A program made the position numbers and the translations under genes. A stretch of DNA of 64,000 nt, taken from contig CAURNU010000002.1 in the NCBI GenBank assembly GCA_963526735.1, positions 1 through 64,000 of the forward strand, in the 5' to 3' direction. This DNA comes from CAMUQR01 sp963526735. Its GTDB lineage: Bacteria; Patescibacteriota; Saccharimonadia; Saccharimonadales; Saccharimonadaceae. Positions 23,910 through 31,902 of this stretch are shown one piece after another. How positions within the stretch are numbered: the stretch's first letter is position 1; every line of letters begins with the position of its first letter. The notes beneath the pieces were generated by a model. The model searched no databases. It saw only the letters and a list, made by a program, of their open reading frames with translations, and had not been told where the DNA came from.

Positions 23910-25349
23910 TTATTGTTTTTTCAGACGGCGAGCGACATTTTTCATAGATAGTTGATCAAGTGTTAAAATTGAAACAATTGGTGCTGATAGTACAATGGCG
24001 CCGATGATTTTAACGATTTCGAGGTTAAAACCGATTAACGGCACTAGTCCAGTAATGTGTTTTGCATAAAACAAACTAGCGGCGGCGTTAAAATCAACTG
24101 AATAATGCCAACTAACGCCCAGTGCCAGCAAAGCTCCCGTACCGAGTGCAAACAGCACTGTTAGTAAACACAATTCAAACACATACCACAGATAGATAAA
24201 CCAAACATCTTGAGCTGTAGCACCCAGTGACCGATACATAGCAATGAGCCGACTGTCTTGAGTGATTAAGCGTAAAAAAGTAAACACAATGATGATGACG
24301 GCAGTGACTAGTAAGGCGTAGTTAGCGAAGGACAAAATGAACTTTTTAATGGTCATATTTTCAAAAGTATTAAAGCTACTAGTGACTAATTCTTCAACTC
24401 GGTATTCTGGTGAACGAGGTCTATCCGATGCTAATAAACCTGGGGCGATGTAGTCAATTTCGTATTTGTAATAGTCGTAGGCTTGGTCAGCTGAAGCGAA
24501 TTCAATTAATGCTTGGTAATTAAAAAGTTTAGTGTTGTCAATTAATTTTTTTATGACTGGTGAGTGATCGTTCAGCAGAAAAATGCCATTTGAAGAACTG
24601 CTGTAAAACGAAATACTATCCAGCAAAATATCAAGCGGTCGAATATCCCGCTCATGACGAGCAACTGAAATTTTATGACTACCGGGTGGTATAATCCCCG
24701 CTATAAAAATTTCTTGGTTGTTATCTTGGAGTACTTTGCCAAGGGCTTTTTGTCGAACTTCTTGTAAGAGATTGAGCTTGCCTTTACTTGAAACGATACC
24801 TTTGGTATTAATTTTTAATAAATCAATGGCTTTTTGAAAAGTGACGATTGCGGCAGGAACATTGCTTGGTTTTTTGCTTAAGTCGGCAGTGATACTGTTT
24901 TTAAAAATCTCAATTGGATAAAAACTGAGGTACAGGGAGTTAGGGGTGGTGCGGACTTCGACATTGCTAATGACTTTTCCGCCGTAAGGCTTGGCACGTT
25001 CGGTGAATAATTGATTAACTTGCTGACGATCAGTACTACAAGGCGCTGGCTTTTGTGAGGCCTGTCGAGCACAGTCTTTGTCCAACTGACCTTGCTCATT
25101 TACGCAGCTCTCTATTCCACGAGACGATTCTATTTGACCGCGTCTACAAGCTTGGGCTGTAATATAAATTTTATTGTCAAAAACCCCTAGGCTCTGTTGG
25201 CGATGAAAATCTTCCAAGCCCTGAAAAATAAACTGAACGGCGATCAAAATACTAAAGAGCGCTCCAATGACGACAACGGTGAGGATGGTTTGTTTCTTAT
25301 GGTGAACTAAGTTGCGATGACCGAGTTTAATGAGTTTTGGTAATTTCAT
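23910..25349 (-). CDS. ABC transporter permease, FtsX/MacB-like
   Basis: A 479-residue permease starting at MKLPKLIKLGHRNLVHHKKQ, chosen because AAGGAG lies 6 nt upstream of this ATG. An N-terminal helix (about 22-45) is followed by an extracytoplasmic domain (about 50-335) with clustered cysteines (CRRGQIESSRGIESC region), then three C-terminal helices (about 350-470). The coupling segment is RLIAMYRSLGATAQDVWFIY. It overlaps the ATPase gene by 23 nt. Substrate unknown. The cysteines could form extracellular disulphides, unlike the neighbouring 686-residue permease. Confidence 0.85.
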   Translation of the reverse strand: MKLPKLIKLGHRNLVHHKKQTILTVVVIGALFSILIAVQFIFQGLEDFHRQQSLGVFDNKIYITAQACRRGQIESSRGIESCVNEQGQLDKDCARQASQKPAPCSTDRQQVNQLFTERAKPYGGKVISNVEVRTTPNSLYLSFYPIEIFKNSITADLSKKPSNVPAAIVTFQKAIDLLKINTKGIVSSKGKLNLLQEVRQKALGKVLQDNNQEIFIAGIIPPGSHKISVARHERDIRPLDILLDSISFYSSSSNGIFLLNDHSPVIKKLIDNTKLFNYQALIEFASADQAYDYYKYEIDYIAPGLLASDRPRSPEYRVEELVTSSFNTFENMTIKKFILSFANYALLVTAVIIIVFTFLRLITQDSRLIAMYRSLGATAQDVWFIYLWYVFELCLLTVLFALGTGALLALGVSWHYSVDFNAAASLFYAKHITGLVPLIGFNLEIVKIIGAIVLSAPIVSILTLDQLSMKNVARRLKKQ

Positions 25350-25998
25350 GAATTGCTCCTTGGCTAATTTTGATAATTCGATCAGCATAATCAGCGACCA
25401 TTTGGCTATGGCTAGAGATAATGATGGTAATTTTCATTGAAGTGGCGATAGCGCGGAGGATTTTGATAACATTTTCGGCATTAGTTTGGTCGAGATTATT
25501 GGTTGGTTCGTCAGCCAAAATAATTTTTGGGCTCATAAACAGCGCTCTGGCGATACAGACACGCTCGGCTTGACCGCCAGAAATTTGGTCTAATTTATGT
25601 TTTAAAATTGAGTCGATATGGAGGGTTTTAGTGATAAGCTCGACTTTACGGTTAATTTCGGATTGTTTTAAATTAGCAAAAGTGCCGGCGAGAGCAATGT
25701 TTTCGCCGACATTAAGCTGTGGATGTAGATAAAAATCCTGGAAAATGAACCCAATTTGACGGCGATAAAAATCAGCCCGCTCCCTGCCCTTGAGTTTTAA
25801 AATATCGCGATCGTTGATGAAGATTTCGCCGGTTGTTGGGCGCTCTAAGCCTCCGATAATATTAAGCAAAGTCGATTTACCACTGCCGCTATCGCCCGTT
25901 AATAAGACAAATTGTCCAGCCTCAATCTCAAGATTAACGTTTTCAAAAATAACTTTTTGATCAAAGCGTTTGCTGAGATTTTTGAGTTGAATAAGCAT
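25327..25998 (-). CDS. ABC transporter ATP-binding protein, MacB/LolD-like
   Basis: A 223-residue ATPase of normal size. It has Walker A GDSGSGKST (about 35-43), Q-loop FIFQDFYLHPQL, signature ISGGQAERVCIARAL, Walker B IILADEPTNNLD and switch His in SSHSQ. TATAAT with TGC (26010-26005) ends 6 nt before ATG and no ribosome site is present, so the transcript is probably leaderless. It heads a two-gene operon with the overlapping permease. Cytosolic motor for that permease. Confidence 0.93.
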   Translation of the reverse strand: MLIQLKNLSKRFDQKVIFENVNLEIEAGQFVLLTGDSGSGKSTLLNIIGGLERPTTGEIFINDRDILKLKGRERADFYRRQIGFIFQDFYLHPQLNVGENIALAGTFANLKQSEINRKVELITKTLHIDSILKHKLDQISGGQAERVCIARALFMSPKIILADEPTNNLDQTNAENVIKILRAIATSMKITIIISSHSQMVADYADRIIKISQGAIHEITKTH

Positions 25999-26017
25999 AT
26001 GGTTATTATAGCATAAC

Positions 26018-26050
26018 TAAAAACCACTCCGCAAATTTCTGGGAGTGGTA
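26018..26050 (-). terminator. Terminator after rplO
   Basis: Minus strand ACCACTCC pairs with GGAGTGGT around an 11-nt loop, followed by TTTTTAG. It ends the rplF-rplR-rpsE-rplO block before the ABC genes. Confidence 0.78.
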
Positions 26051-26070
26051 TTTAGTTATTTTAGAAGTAA

Positions 26071-26541
26071 TTATTTAGCTTCTTTGTCTTGTTTAGCGCG
26101 TTGTGGCACTGGGGTGGCGATGAAGCTACCGCCAGCTTTTTGAATAGCCTCAAGGCTAGATTTTGACACTGCCTGAACTTTCAAAGTGATTGCGCCGTCG
26201 ATTTCACCACGGGTAATGACTTTGGTTTTGAGATAAGGGGTTTTGATGAAGCCTTCTTCAGCTAACAAGAAGTTATCAACTTCTTTGCCTTTGAGTTGAC
26301 TTAAGTTATCAAGATAAACAACTTGAGTCATTGGGCGCTTACTCTTAAAACCACGAGCTTTTGGCACGGCTTGGACTAATGAGCGTGAACCACCTTGGAA
26401 GATGGCGCGCTTTTTGTGGCCGGTGCGAGCACCTTGACCTTTGGTACCGCGACCAGCAGTTTTACCTTGACCGGCAGAAATACCACGACCAACGCGTTTT
26501 GGGTTTTTGTTGGCGGTGAGGTTTAATTCGTTATATTTCAT
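26071..26541 (-). CDS. rplO: 50S ribosomal protein L15
   Basis: uL15, a late-assembly protein. The 156-residue product has the Gly/Arg-rich N-terminus RVGRGISAGQGKTAGRGTKG and a C-terminal L18e-like domain. It starts 2 nt after rpsE, leaving no space for rpmD (L30), which is absent. It ends the L6-L18-S5-L15 operon. Confidence 0.97.
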   Translation of the reverse strand: MKYNELNLTANKNPKRVGRGISAGQGKTAGRGTKGQGARTGHKKRAIFQGGSRSLVQAVPKARGFKSKRPMTQVVYLDNLSQLKGKEVDNFLLAEEGFIKTPYLKTKVITRGEIDGAITLKVQAVSKSSLEAIQKAGGSFIATPVPQRAKQDKEAK

Positions 26542-26543
26542 AC

Positions 26544-27164
26544 TTATTTCTCCTCAGCTTTCTTGGTTGTTTTAGCTTTGGTAGCTTTTTGAGCTGGAGC
26601 TTTGTGCCATTTTTCTTTTGGTACTAATTCTTCCAGCGCTTTAATCGTAGCATAAGCGATGTTGACTTTGTTGGTTGAACCAAGTGATTTAGACAACAGG
26701 TTCTTGATGCTGGTCAAGGCAATGATTGAACGTACCACACCACCAGCGATAATACCAGTACCAGGAGCGGCTGGCATCAACAGAACTTGAGCACCAGTGA
26801 CTTTGGTTTCGACTTCGTGTGGAATAGTGTCGTTTTCGATTGGTACGGTGATCATGTTTTTTTCAGCAACAGCGGTAGCTTTCGCGACAGCGGCTTGCAC
26901 GTCAGCACCTTTAGCGACACCGACACCAACGCGGTTTTTGCCATCACCAATTGCCACAAGAGCTTTGAAACGGAAGCGACGACCGCCTTTAACTACGCGA
27001 GTCACGCGGTCAATGTTGATCACTACTTCTTCGTATTTTTTAGCTTCGCGTACTGGTTTTTGGTTGCGACGACCAGCTTGGCGACCACGAGCTGGAGCTT
27101 TGCGATCGCGTTTTAGTTCTGGTTTTGCTTCAGCTTTGATTTCTGGGGTTTGTTTGTCAGTCAT
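26544..27164 (-). CDS. rpsE: 30S ribosomal protein S5
   Basis: uS5, involved in decoding fidelity. The 206-residue product has the double-stranded RNA-binding motif VTRVVKGGRRFRFKALVAIG and the PAAPGTGIIAGGVVRSI region. A basic N-terminal extension of about 45 residues and a Lys-rich C-terminus make it longer than the 166-residue E. coli form. Confidence 0.97.
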   Translation of the reverse strand: MTDKQTPEIKAEAKPELKRDRKAPARGRQAGRRNQKPVREAKKYEEVVINIDRVTRVVKGGRRFRFKALVAIGDGKNRVGVGVAKGADVQAAVAKATAVAEKNMITVPIENDTIPHEVETKVTGAQVLLMPAAPGTGIIAGGVVRSIIALTSIKNLLSKSLGSTNKVNIAYATIKALEELVPKEKWHKAPAQKATKAKTTKKAEEK

Positions 27165-27166
27165 AA

Positions 27167-27517
27167 TTAAAACTCCAATCCTTCCTTGCGAGCCGCTTCA
27201 GCTAGAGCTTGCAGGCGACCTGCGTATTTGCGACCGTTGCGGTCAAACACAACTTTGCTGATGCCAGCTTTTTTAGCGGCTTTAGCGAGCTTGGTGCCGA
27301 TTTGAGTAGCCAGGTCAGTTTTGGTACCTGCCATTTTTGCACCAACAGTAGTAGCGCTAGCTAAAGTGTGTTGTTTAGCGTCGTCAATAATTTGAGCTGA
27401 GATGTGAGTGTTTGAGATAAACACGCTCATGCGTGGGCGCTCAGCGGTACCGATGACTTTTGCTCGGACGCGGTTTTTGCGCAAAGCGCGGTTTTTAAGT
27501 TTGTTAACTTCAGCCAT
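27167..27517 (-). CDS. rplR: 50S ribosomal protein L18
   Basis: uL18, binds 5S rRNA together with L5. The 116-residue product has ERPRMSVFISNTHISAQIID and the C-terminal FDRNGRKYAGRLQALAEAAR. Two-base gaps to rplF and rpsE. Confidence 0.97.
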   Translation of the reverse strand: MAEVNKLKNRALRKNRVRAKVIGTAERPRMSVFISNTHISAQIIDDAKQHTLASATTVGAKMAGTKTDLATQIGTKLAKAAKKAGISKVVFDRNGRKYAGRLQALAEAARKEGLEF

Positions 27518-27519
27518 AA

Positions 27520-28053
27520 TTACTTACCAGCCTTTCCTACTTTGCGGATGATAGTTTCATCAGCGTATTTAATACCTTTACCTTTGTATGGTTCAGGTTT
27601 TTTGAACGCACGAATATCAGCAGCGACTTGACCGACTAATTGTTTGTCGATGCCACTAACGGTGATATTCATTTTTTCTACCTTGAGGTCAATACCTGCT
27701 GGCGCAGTGTATTTGACTGGGTGTGAAAAACCAAGGTGCATTTCTAGGTTTTGGCCACCGCCGTTTAAGCGATAACCCACGCCGTTGACTTCGAGTTTTT
27801 TCTCAAAACCTTCAGTCACGCCGAGAATAGCGTTGTTAATTAAAGTTCGTTGCAAACCGTGAGCGGCGCGAACTTTGTCGTCTTCGTTTTGACGGCTAAC
27901 AACCACTTGGTTGTCGGCAACTTTAACATCAATGCCGTTCTGATGAGCGAGAGTTAATTCGCCCTTCTGCCCTTTAATGATGATCTTGTCAGGGTCAACC
28001 GTGATTGTCACACCGTTTGGTACTACGATTGGTAGTTTTCCGATTCGACTCAT
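27520..28053 (-). CDS. rplF: 50S ribosomal protein L6
   Basis: uL6, near the sarcin-ricin loop. The start at 28053 (MSRIGKLPIVVPNGVTI) is preferred to an in-frame codon 102 nt upstream because AAAGGAA lies 5 nt before it and it matches the family N-terminus. The 177-residue product ends EPYKGKGIKYADETIIRKVG. It is the first gene of the L6-L18-S5-L15 operon, with a TTGCTT-17-TAAAAT promoter at 28196-28224 and a leader of about 140 nt. Confidence 0.96.
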   Translation of the reverse strand: MSRIGKLPIVVPNGVTITVDPDKIIIKGQKGELTLAHQNGIDVKVADNQVVVSRQNEDDKVRAAHGLQRTLINNAILGVTEGFEKKLEVNGVGYRLNGGGQNLEMHLGFSHPVKYTAPAGIDLKVEKMNITVSGIDKQLVGQVAADIRAFKKPEPYKGKGIKYADETIIRKVGKAGK

Positions 28054-28195
28054 GTGATTCCTTTCGTTAAAGAGTGATGTTTGTCTTCTTCCGTGCTGTC
28101 GGCTGGAGCGGTTGATGACTGGACGGTGGTCAACTATTCCGAGCTCGAGGCGCAAAATCTCCCAATTTCACTCGCAATTTAATATTAACTCGTTT

Positions 28196-28224
28196 ATTTT
28201 AACAAAAAACTAGCGAAAAAGCAA
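28196..28224 (-). promoter_or_regulatory. Promoter of the rplF operon (TTGCTTTTT class)
   Basis: TTGCTT (28224-28219), 17-nt T-rich spacer, TAAAAT (28201-28196), with TGT before the -10. The first nine bases, TTGCTTTTT, are shared with the rpsL, rpsJ and 51708 promoters. Confidence 0.72.
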
Positions 28225-28242
28225 GGGATTGATTGCCTGAAA

Positions 28243-28275
28243 TAAATCACCCGCTAGTTATTAGCGGGTGATTTG
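28243..28275 (-). terminator. Terminator between the accessory block and rplF
   Basis: AAATCACCCGCTA pairs with TAGCGGGTGATTT around a short loop; the A/T flanks allow bidirectional use. It follows the 95-residue gene ending at 28289. Confidence 0.85.
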
Positions 28276-28288
28276 ATGGTGATAATAA

Positions 28289-28576
28289 TTACTTACATTC
28301 GTGAATCATAGTGCCGTTTTGATTGGTTCCAGTTTCATGACATTTAGCGCCTTTTCGTTGGATTTCCTTGATGGTTGGGCTCGGCACTCCGGTGGCTCGT
28401 TCTAGTCGATAAAACCGCTTAGTGTTGAGTGCTTCAGCATGATCATAACGATTCTCCTTAAAATCAATAAACCGATAAATAAAATAGCCTGTCAGTGCCA
28501 GGTTGGCGATTAGTAAAACAAAAATAATAATATCTTTAACTGGTAGTTTGATTTTTGATTTATTTTTTGGTTGCAT
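28289..28576 (-). CDS. Hypothetical single-pass membrane protein (95 aa)
   Basis: Not recognised. A 95-residue protein with a basic start (MQPKNKSKIKLPVKD), one transmembrane helix (about 15-35) and a charged outer or inner tail with two cysteines (AKCHETGTNQNG and the final HECK). AAAGGAG lies 6 nt before ATG. It starts 11 nt after the 146-residue gene upstream, so the two are probably one operon. Part of the block inserted between rpsH and rplF. Confidence 0.65.
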   Translation of the reverse strand: MQPKNKSKIKLPVKDIIIFVLLIANLALTGYFIYRFIDFKENRYDHAEALNTKRFYRLERATGVPSPTIKEIQRKGAKCHETGTNQNGTMIHECK

Positions 28577-28587
28577 TTTATTCTCCT

Positions 28588-29022
28588 TTATTTTTTTGAA
28601 AATACGGACAGTTTAAAATCATGTCCATGATCATAATTCATTTGTTTTAAATTAATTTCAATCAATTCTTTAATAAATAAGAGTCCGGTGAGCTGTATGC
28701 CTTCACGGTTTTTCTTGTGTGTCATAATACCAGCTATACACGCTTGTGGTATTAGGCATAAAGCTAGTGTAAGTTTTTCATTTCGTTTTCCTCCTTTTAA
28801 AGAACTATCAAATGGATTACGCTTAAGATTATATTTAAGAAAGAAAATAAAATCAATGGATTTTTGACGCAGAGCTTTTCTCTTGGCTAAACTTTCAGGT
28901 ACTTTACCTTTTTCGTATTGCATAATAGGAACATATCCACCAGTTCTTTCGTAAGAAACAACATCACCTTTAGTGTAATTACCTTTAAAAACATGCTTAA
29001 TCTCTAACTTTCCAGTAGTCAT
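28588..29022 (-). CDS. Hypothetical protein (about 144 aa)
   Basis: Not recognised. A soluble or peripheral basic protein with one moderately hydrophobic stretch (LTLALCLIPQACIAGIM, about 84-100) and a Gly/Tyr-containing start (GGYVPIMQYEKGKVP). The ATG at 29022 is listed; a TTG six bases upstream (29028) is better spaced from a weak AGG, so the start is uncertain. Upstream, AACCTA and TAGGTT could pair around the weak ribosome site. Lies in the block that splits the spc operon. Confidence 0.55.
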   Translation of the reverse strand: MTTGKLEIKHVFKGNYTKGDVVSYERTGGYVPIMQYEKGKVPESLAKRKALRQKSIDFIFFLKYNLKRNPFDSSLKGGKRNEKLTLALCLIPQACIAGIMTHKKNREGIQLTGLLFIKELIEINLKQMNYDHGHDFKLSVFSKK

Positions 29023-29071
29023 GATCAAGTCTGTGAACCTATTGCTGAGGTAGGTTGGTTTTTAGGTTGAA

Positions 29072-29755
29072 CTAATATTGATCAAGAAATTCCTGCAAAT
29101 GCTTTTGCCAGATTTCGGAATCAGTTTCCTTGAATAGACTGGTTAGAAAATCAATCATGATTTGTTGGCGTTTTTGAGCGATTTGTTGGCCAGTTGGCGT
29201 GAGTATTAGATTTGGAATTAGTAATAATTTATCGAAAAAATGTTGCACGGCGTGTTCGGCACCCGCTTGATATTGCTCGGGTGATAAATCATGACGGCGT
29301 GGTGCAATTGCTGGATTGAAAAACGCGTGACCTTGGCTCAAAGTAAAAGCGTGCGTTCGCAAAATCCCTTGAGTACCGATTGCATCGCACATATCAGCGT
29401 CGCTGACAATCTGACCTTCGAGAGTTTGCGGTCGAATGCCTTTGAGATATTTACTATAACCCATATGACTAATAATATCGAGGGCGGAGTGTCGGATTGA
29501 TGTGGCGATTTTTGCTTGCGATAAAATACGTTTGGCGTTAGTTAGATTATCAGCCGAGGCTTGACCGAAGATTTTATAATCATCAACATCATGCAATAAG
29601 ACCGCTAGATCAATAATTTGGCGGTCGCCACCTTCTTGTTCGGCGATTTGTAAAGCAATTTTTCGCACTCGCTCAACATGATCAAACCCATGACCATCGG
29701 TCGGGTCGTTAAGGAGTTGTTGAACCTGCTCGGCAACGAGAGTGATTTGATCCAT
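29072..29755 (-). CDS. HD-domain phosphohydrolase
   Basis: An HD superfamily hydrolase (about 227 residues) of the YedJ type. Motifs are HGFDHVERV (His/Asp metal site, about 22-30), LLHDVDDYKIFG (about 54-65) and IVSDADMCDAIG (about 116-127). The start at 29755 (MDQITLVAEQ) is chosen because TACAAT (29767-29762) ends 6 nt upstream, a spacing shared with other leaderless genes here. The alternative start 48 nt upstream would lie inside the terminator at 29795-29820. Substrate unknown; it may act on nucleotides. It is not related closely to the SpoT-like gene at 5035. Confidence 0.85.
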   Translation of the reverse strand: MDQITLVAEQVQQLLNDPTDGHGFDHVERVRKIALQIAEQEGGDRQIIDLAVLLHDVDDYKIFGQASADNLTNAKRILSQAKIATSIRHSALDIISHMGYSKYLKGIRPQTLEGQIVSDADMCDAIGTQGILRTHAFTLSQGHAFFNPAIAPRRHDLSPEQYQAGAEHAVQHFFDKLLLIPNLILTPTGQQIAQKRQQIMIDFLTSLFKETDSEIWQKHLQEFLDQY

Positions 29756-29794
29756 AAGATAATTGTATAATAAGTGGAATTTTTTGCAATAATA

Positions 29795-29820
29795 AACAGT
29801 CACGATTGTGACTGTTTTAG
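29795..29820 (-). terminator. Terminator after the gene at 29839
   Basis: Minus strand AACAGTCAC, loop AATC, GTGACTGTT, then TATTATT. Perfect 9-bp stem. Confidence 0.75.
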
Positions 29821-29838
29821 CGAAACTGAAAACTGTTG

Positions 29839-30231
29839 TTACCAGCCGGCTATTAAATCTTCAGCTAATTTGATTTTTTCAGCTTCGTCGTCTATGAACT
29901 TAGTGAAGTAATCAAGATTTTCTTGAATGTCGAAGCCGATTTCTTTAGTCGCATAATCTTGCGACATGATGCAGTGTAAAATACCACCTGCTTCAATTAA
30001 GATTGGGTTGTGTGAATCGCGCGCTAGATGTCGCAAGAAGTCTTGGCAAATAGCAATCAAGATTTTTATCTCGTAATTACTATAGGTATTAATTGGGTAG
30101 GGGTCGGTGTGATAAGGAATATTGACTAATTTAAAGTCATAAGATTGTTGGCCATTAAACTTGATTCTGTCAGTGATAAATCTTAAATTATAATCATCGC
30201 CAAACTTGGCTAAAAAATTGATTGCATCCAT
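29839..30231 (-). CDS. Hypothetical protein (130 aa)
   Basis: Not recognised. A 130-residue acidic soluble protein starting MDAINFLAKFGDDYNLRF. The start is set by AGGAG 6 nt upstream and by a terminator-like hairpin (30249-30271) lying just before it. The frame is open further upstream to 30483, but that part fits a separate frameshifted gene better. Contents include AICQDFLRHLARDSHNPILI and an acidic C-terminus. Own terminator at 29795-29820. Confidence 0.6.
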   Translation of the reverse strand: MDAINFLAKFGDDYNLRFITDRIKFNGQQSYDFKLVNIPYHTDPYPINTYSNYEIKILIAICQDFLRHLARDSHNPILIEAGGILHCIMSQDYATKEIGFDIQENLDYFTKFIDDEAEKIKLAEDLIAGW

Positions 30232-30248
30232 ATATACTCCTGTCATAG

Positions 30249-30271
30249 AAAAGGAGTGGTTTCCCACTCCT
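30249..30271 (-). terminator. Terminator after the small gene at 30278
   Basis: Minus strand AGGAGTGG, loop GAAA, CCACTCCT, then TTTC. It sits 7 nt after the TAA at 30280-30278 and 17 nt before the start of the next gene. Confidence 0.72.
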
Positions 30272-30277
30272 GATTGA

Positions 30278-30483
30278 TTATGGCTTTGAGCCGTAGCCAG
30301 TGTACTGCCCCTTTCCGTATCGTTGTCGTTTGGTCCGTTTCCGGATCTGTAATGATCATGATTGGAGCTGTCCATGAAATTAGTTTCACTTCTGTCTCCA
30401 TCTCCTAATAGCGTGTGACACTCTTTACTTCCCCAATCGAAAGAAACTGTTATTGGATTGCCTTGAGCGTCACATCCGCCCAT
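30278..30483 (-). pseudogene. Small orphan gene with apparent single-base deletion
   Basis: A 5' start with a strong GGGGAG site at 30483 encodes MGGCDAQGNPITVSFDWGSK and continues to HDHYRSGNGPNDNDTERG. After that point one added base in the GGGG run near 30314 would restore QYTGYGSKP and a TAA at 30280, followed 7 nt later by a perfect terminator. Read without correction, the frame runs on into the next gene. I think the gene is a short Gly/Asn/Asp-rich protein of about 68 residues, interrupted by a real or sequencing deletion. Function unknown. Confidence 0.5.
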
Positions 30484-30599
30484 TGACTCCCCAAAACCAC
30501 CTTTGCGCTTACTATTTCTTACAATGTGCGTCTTCTAGAAAAGCCAATCATAATCGATTACTATTCATACATTATGTTGTTGATTACAACTTGTCAAGT

Positions 30600-30635
30600 T
30601 TAAAACAAGCCTCCGTTTCCAGAGACTTGTTTTTG
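30600..30635 (-). terminator. Terminator of the rplC-rpsH operon
   Basis: Minus strand ACAAGTCTC pairs with GAGGCTTGT (one G-U) around a TGGAAACG loop, followed by TTTAAA. It lies 20 nt beyond rpsH and shows that the spc operon stops here rather than continuing to rplF. Confidence 0.75.
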
Positions 30636-30649
30636 AGATGATAGAAATC

Positions 30650-31051
30650 TTAGTAAATTTCCATTAGCAATTCGCCACCGAGCTTTTGCTTTTTAGCTGA
30701 GAAGCCGTTCATCACGCCTTTTGAGGTGCTGACAAGAACCATACCACGGCCATTTTTGACCTTTGGAATCTCGTTAGCGCCAACATAGAGACGACGACCT
30801 GGTTTACTCAATCGATTAATCTCGGTAAAGCGCGCGTTTTCGGTTGCTTCGTTGATGGTGACCACGAGAGTGTTTTGTGGTTTGTTGTCGATAACTTCGA
30901 CATTAACGATATAACCAGCTTTTTTCAGTTCGTTTAAGATAGTCAGTTTCAACTTGCTGGCTGGCACGGTAATTTGGTGCTTACCAACTTTAGCTGCGTT
31001 ACGAATCCGAGTCAAGAGGTCTGCGATTGGATCTGTTGATTGTAATGACAT
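30650..31051 (-). CDS. rpsH: 30S ribosomal protein S8
   Basis: uS8, a central-domain assembly protein. The 133-residue product has DPIADLLTRIRNAAKVGKHQ at the start and NGRGMVLVSTSKGVMNGFSAK near the end. In many bacteria it represses the spc operon by binding a leader. It closes the long L3-S8 operon; L6 follows only 2.6 kb later. Confidence 0.97.
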   Translation of the reverse strand: MSLQSTDPIADLLTRIRNAAKVGKHQITVPASKLKLTILNELKKAGYIVNVEVIDNKPQNTLVVTINEATENARFTEINRLSKPGRRLYVGANEIPKVKNGRGMVLVSTSKGVMNGFSAKKQKLGGELLMEIY

Positions 31052-31060
31052 ATTTCTCCT

Positions 31061-31330
31061 TTACCAACTACTCTTAGTTACGCCTGGGATTTCACCCTTT
31101 GAGGCTTTTTGGCGGAAGCTGATTCGGCTTAAACCGAATTTACGCATGTAAGCTCGAGGTCGACCAGTTAAGCTATCGCGGTTTTTCCAGCGAGTGGTGC
31201 TGGAGTTTTTAGGCAATTTAGCTAACCCTTCGTAATCGCCGATTCGTTTTAGTTCTGCACGCTTAGCAGCGTATTTTTTAATCATTTGTTGTCGCTTCAG
31301 GTCGCGTGCGAGGATTGATTTCTTAGCCAT
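31061..31330 (-). CDS. rpsN: 30S ribosomal protein S14 (zinc-independent form)
   Basis: uS14 in the 30S head. The 89-residue long form has KNSSTTRWKNRDSLTGRPRAYMR and the C-terminal GLSRISFRQKASKGEIPGV. Zinc cysteines (CxxC...CxxC) are absent, as in the long C- type. Overlaps rplE by one base. Confidence 0.96.
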   Translation of the reverse strand: MAKKSILARDLKRQQMIKKYAAKRAELKRIGDYEGLAKLPKNSSTTRWKNRDSLTGRPRAYMRKFGLSRISFRQKASKGEIPGVTKSSW

Positions 31331-31902
31331 TATTTAGCCCCTTTCTTCTCAAACGGCATACCGAAAGCTTCAAGCAAGGCTTTAGAATGCTCTTTGTCTT
31401 CGTTTTTGATCACAAAAGTGATTTGTAAACCGTGTAAAACTTGAGTTTCTTCAAAAGTCAAACCTGGGAAAACTGACTGCTCGTTGAGACCGAGATTGTA
31501 GTTGCCAGTTTTGTCAAAAGCTTTGAGGCTAACACCACGGAAGTCACGAACGCGTGGCAACACGGTGTTGACCAAACGGTCGAGGAATTCGTACATGTGG
31601 TCGTTGCGGAGAGTCACGCTGACACCGACACGGTTCATACCAGCACGGATTTTGAAGGTTGCGATGGATTTTTTAGCCATGCGATCAACTGGCTTCTGAC
31701 CGGTGATTTTAGTGATGGTGTTAGTGACTACTTCGTGGAAGCGTTTATCGTCTTTTTTCTTGCCGATACCGCTAGAAACCACGATTTTTTGCAATTTTGG
31801 CACTTGGTTAATGTTTTTTAAACCAAGTTCTTGCTTTAATTTTGGTGCAATGTCGTCTTTGTATTGTTGTTTCAAACGAGGCACGATTTTTACTTCAGTC
31901 AT
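31330..31902 (-). CDS. rplE: 50S ribosomal protein L5
   Basis: uL5, forms the central protuberance with 5S rRNA and contacts S13. The 190-residue product has PKLQKIVVSSGIGKK, VTLRNDHMYEFLDRLVNTVL and the GLNEQSVFPGLTFE segment. One-base overlaps with rplX and rpsN. Confidence 0.97.
   Translation of the reverse strand: MTEVKIVPRLKQQYKDDIAPKLKQELGLKNINQVPKLQKIVVSSGIGKKKDDKRFHEVVTNTITKITGQKPVDRMAKKSIATFKIRAGMNRVGVSVTLRNDHMYEFLDRLVNTVLPRVRDFRGVSLKAFDKTGNYNLGLNEQSVFPGLTFEETQVLHGLQITFVIKNEDKEHSKALLEAFGMPFEKKGAK

Noticed and set aside
26787..27261. Long open frames opposite rpsE, and similar ones opposite rpoB, rpoC, tuf and fusA
   Set aside because: They lie antisense to highly conserved genes and show compositional artefacts (Ser/Thr/Phe-rich). 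They have no ribosome sites and no family patterns.
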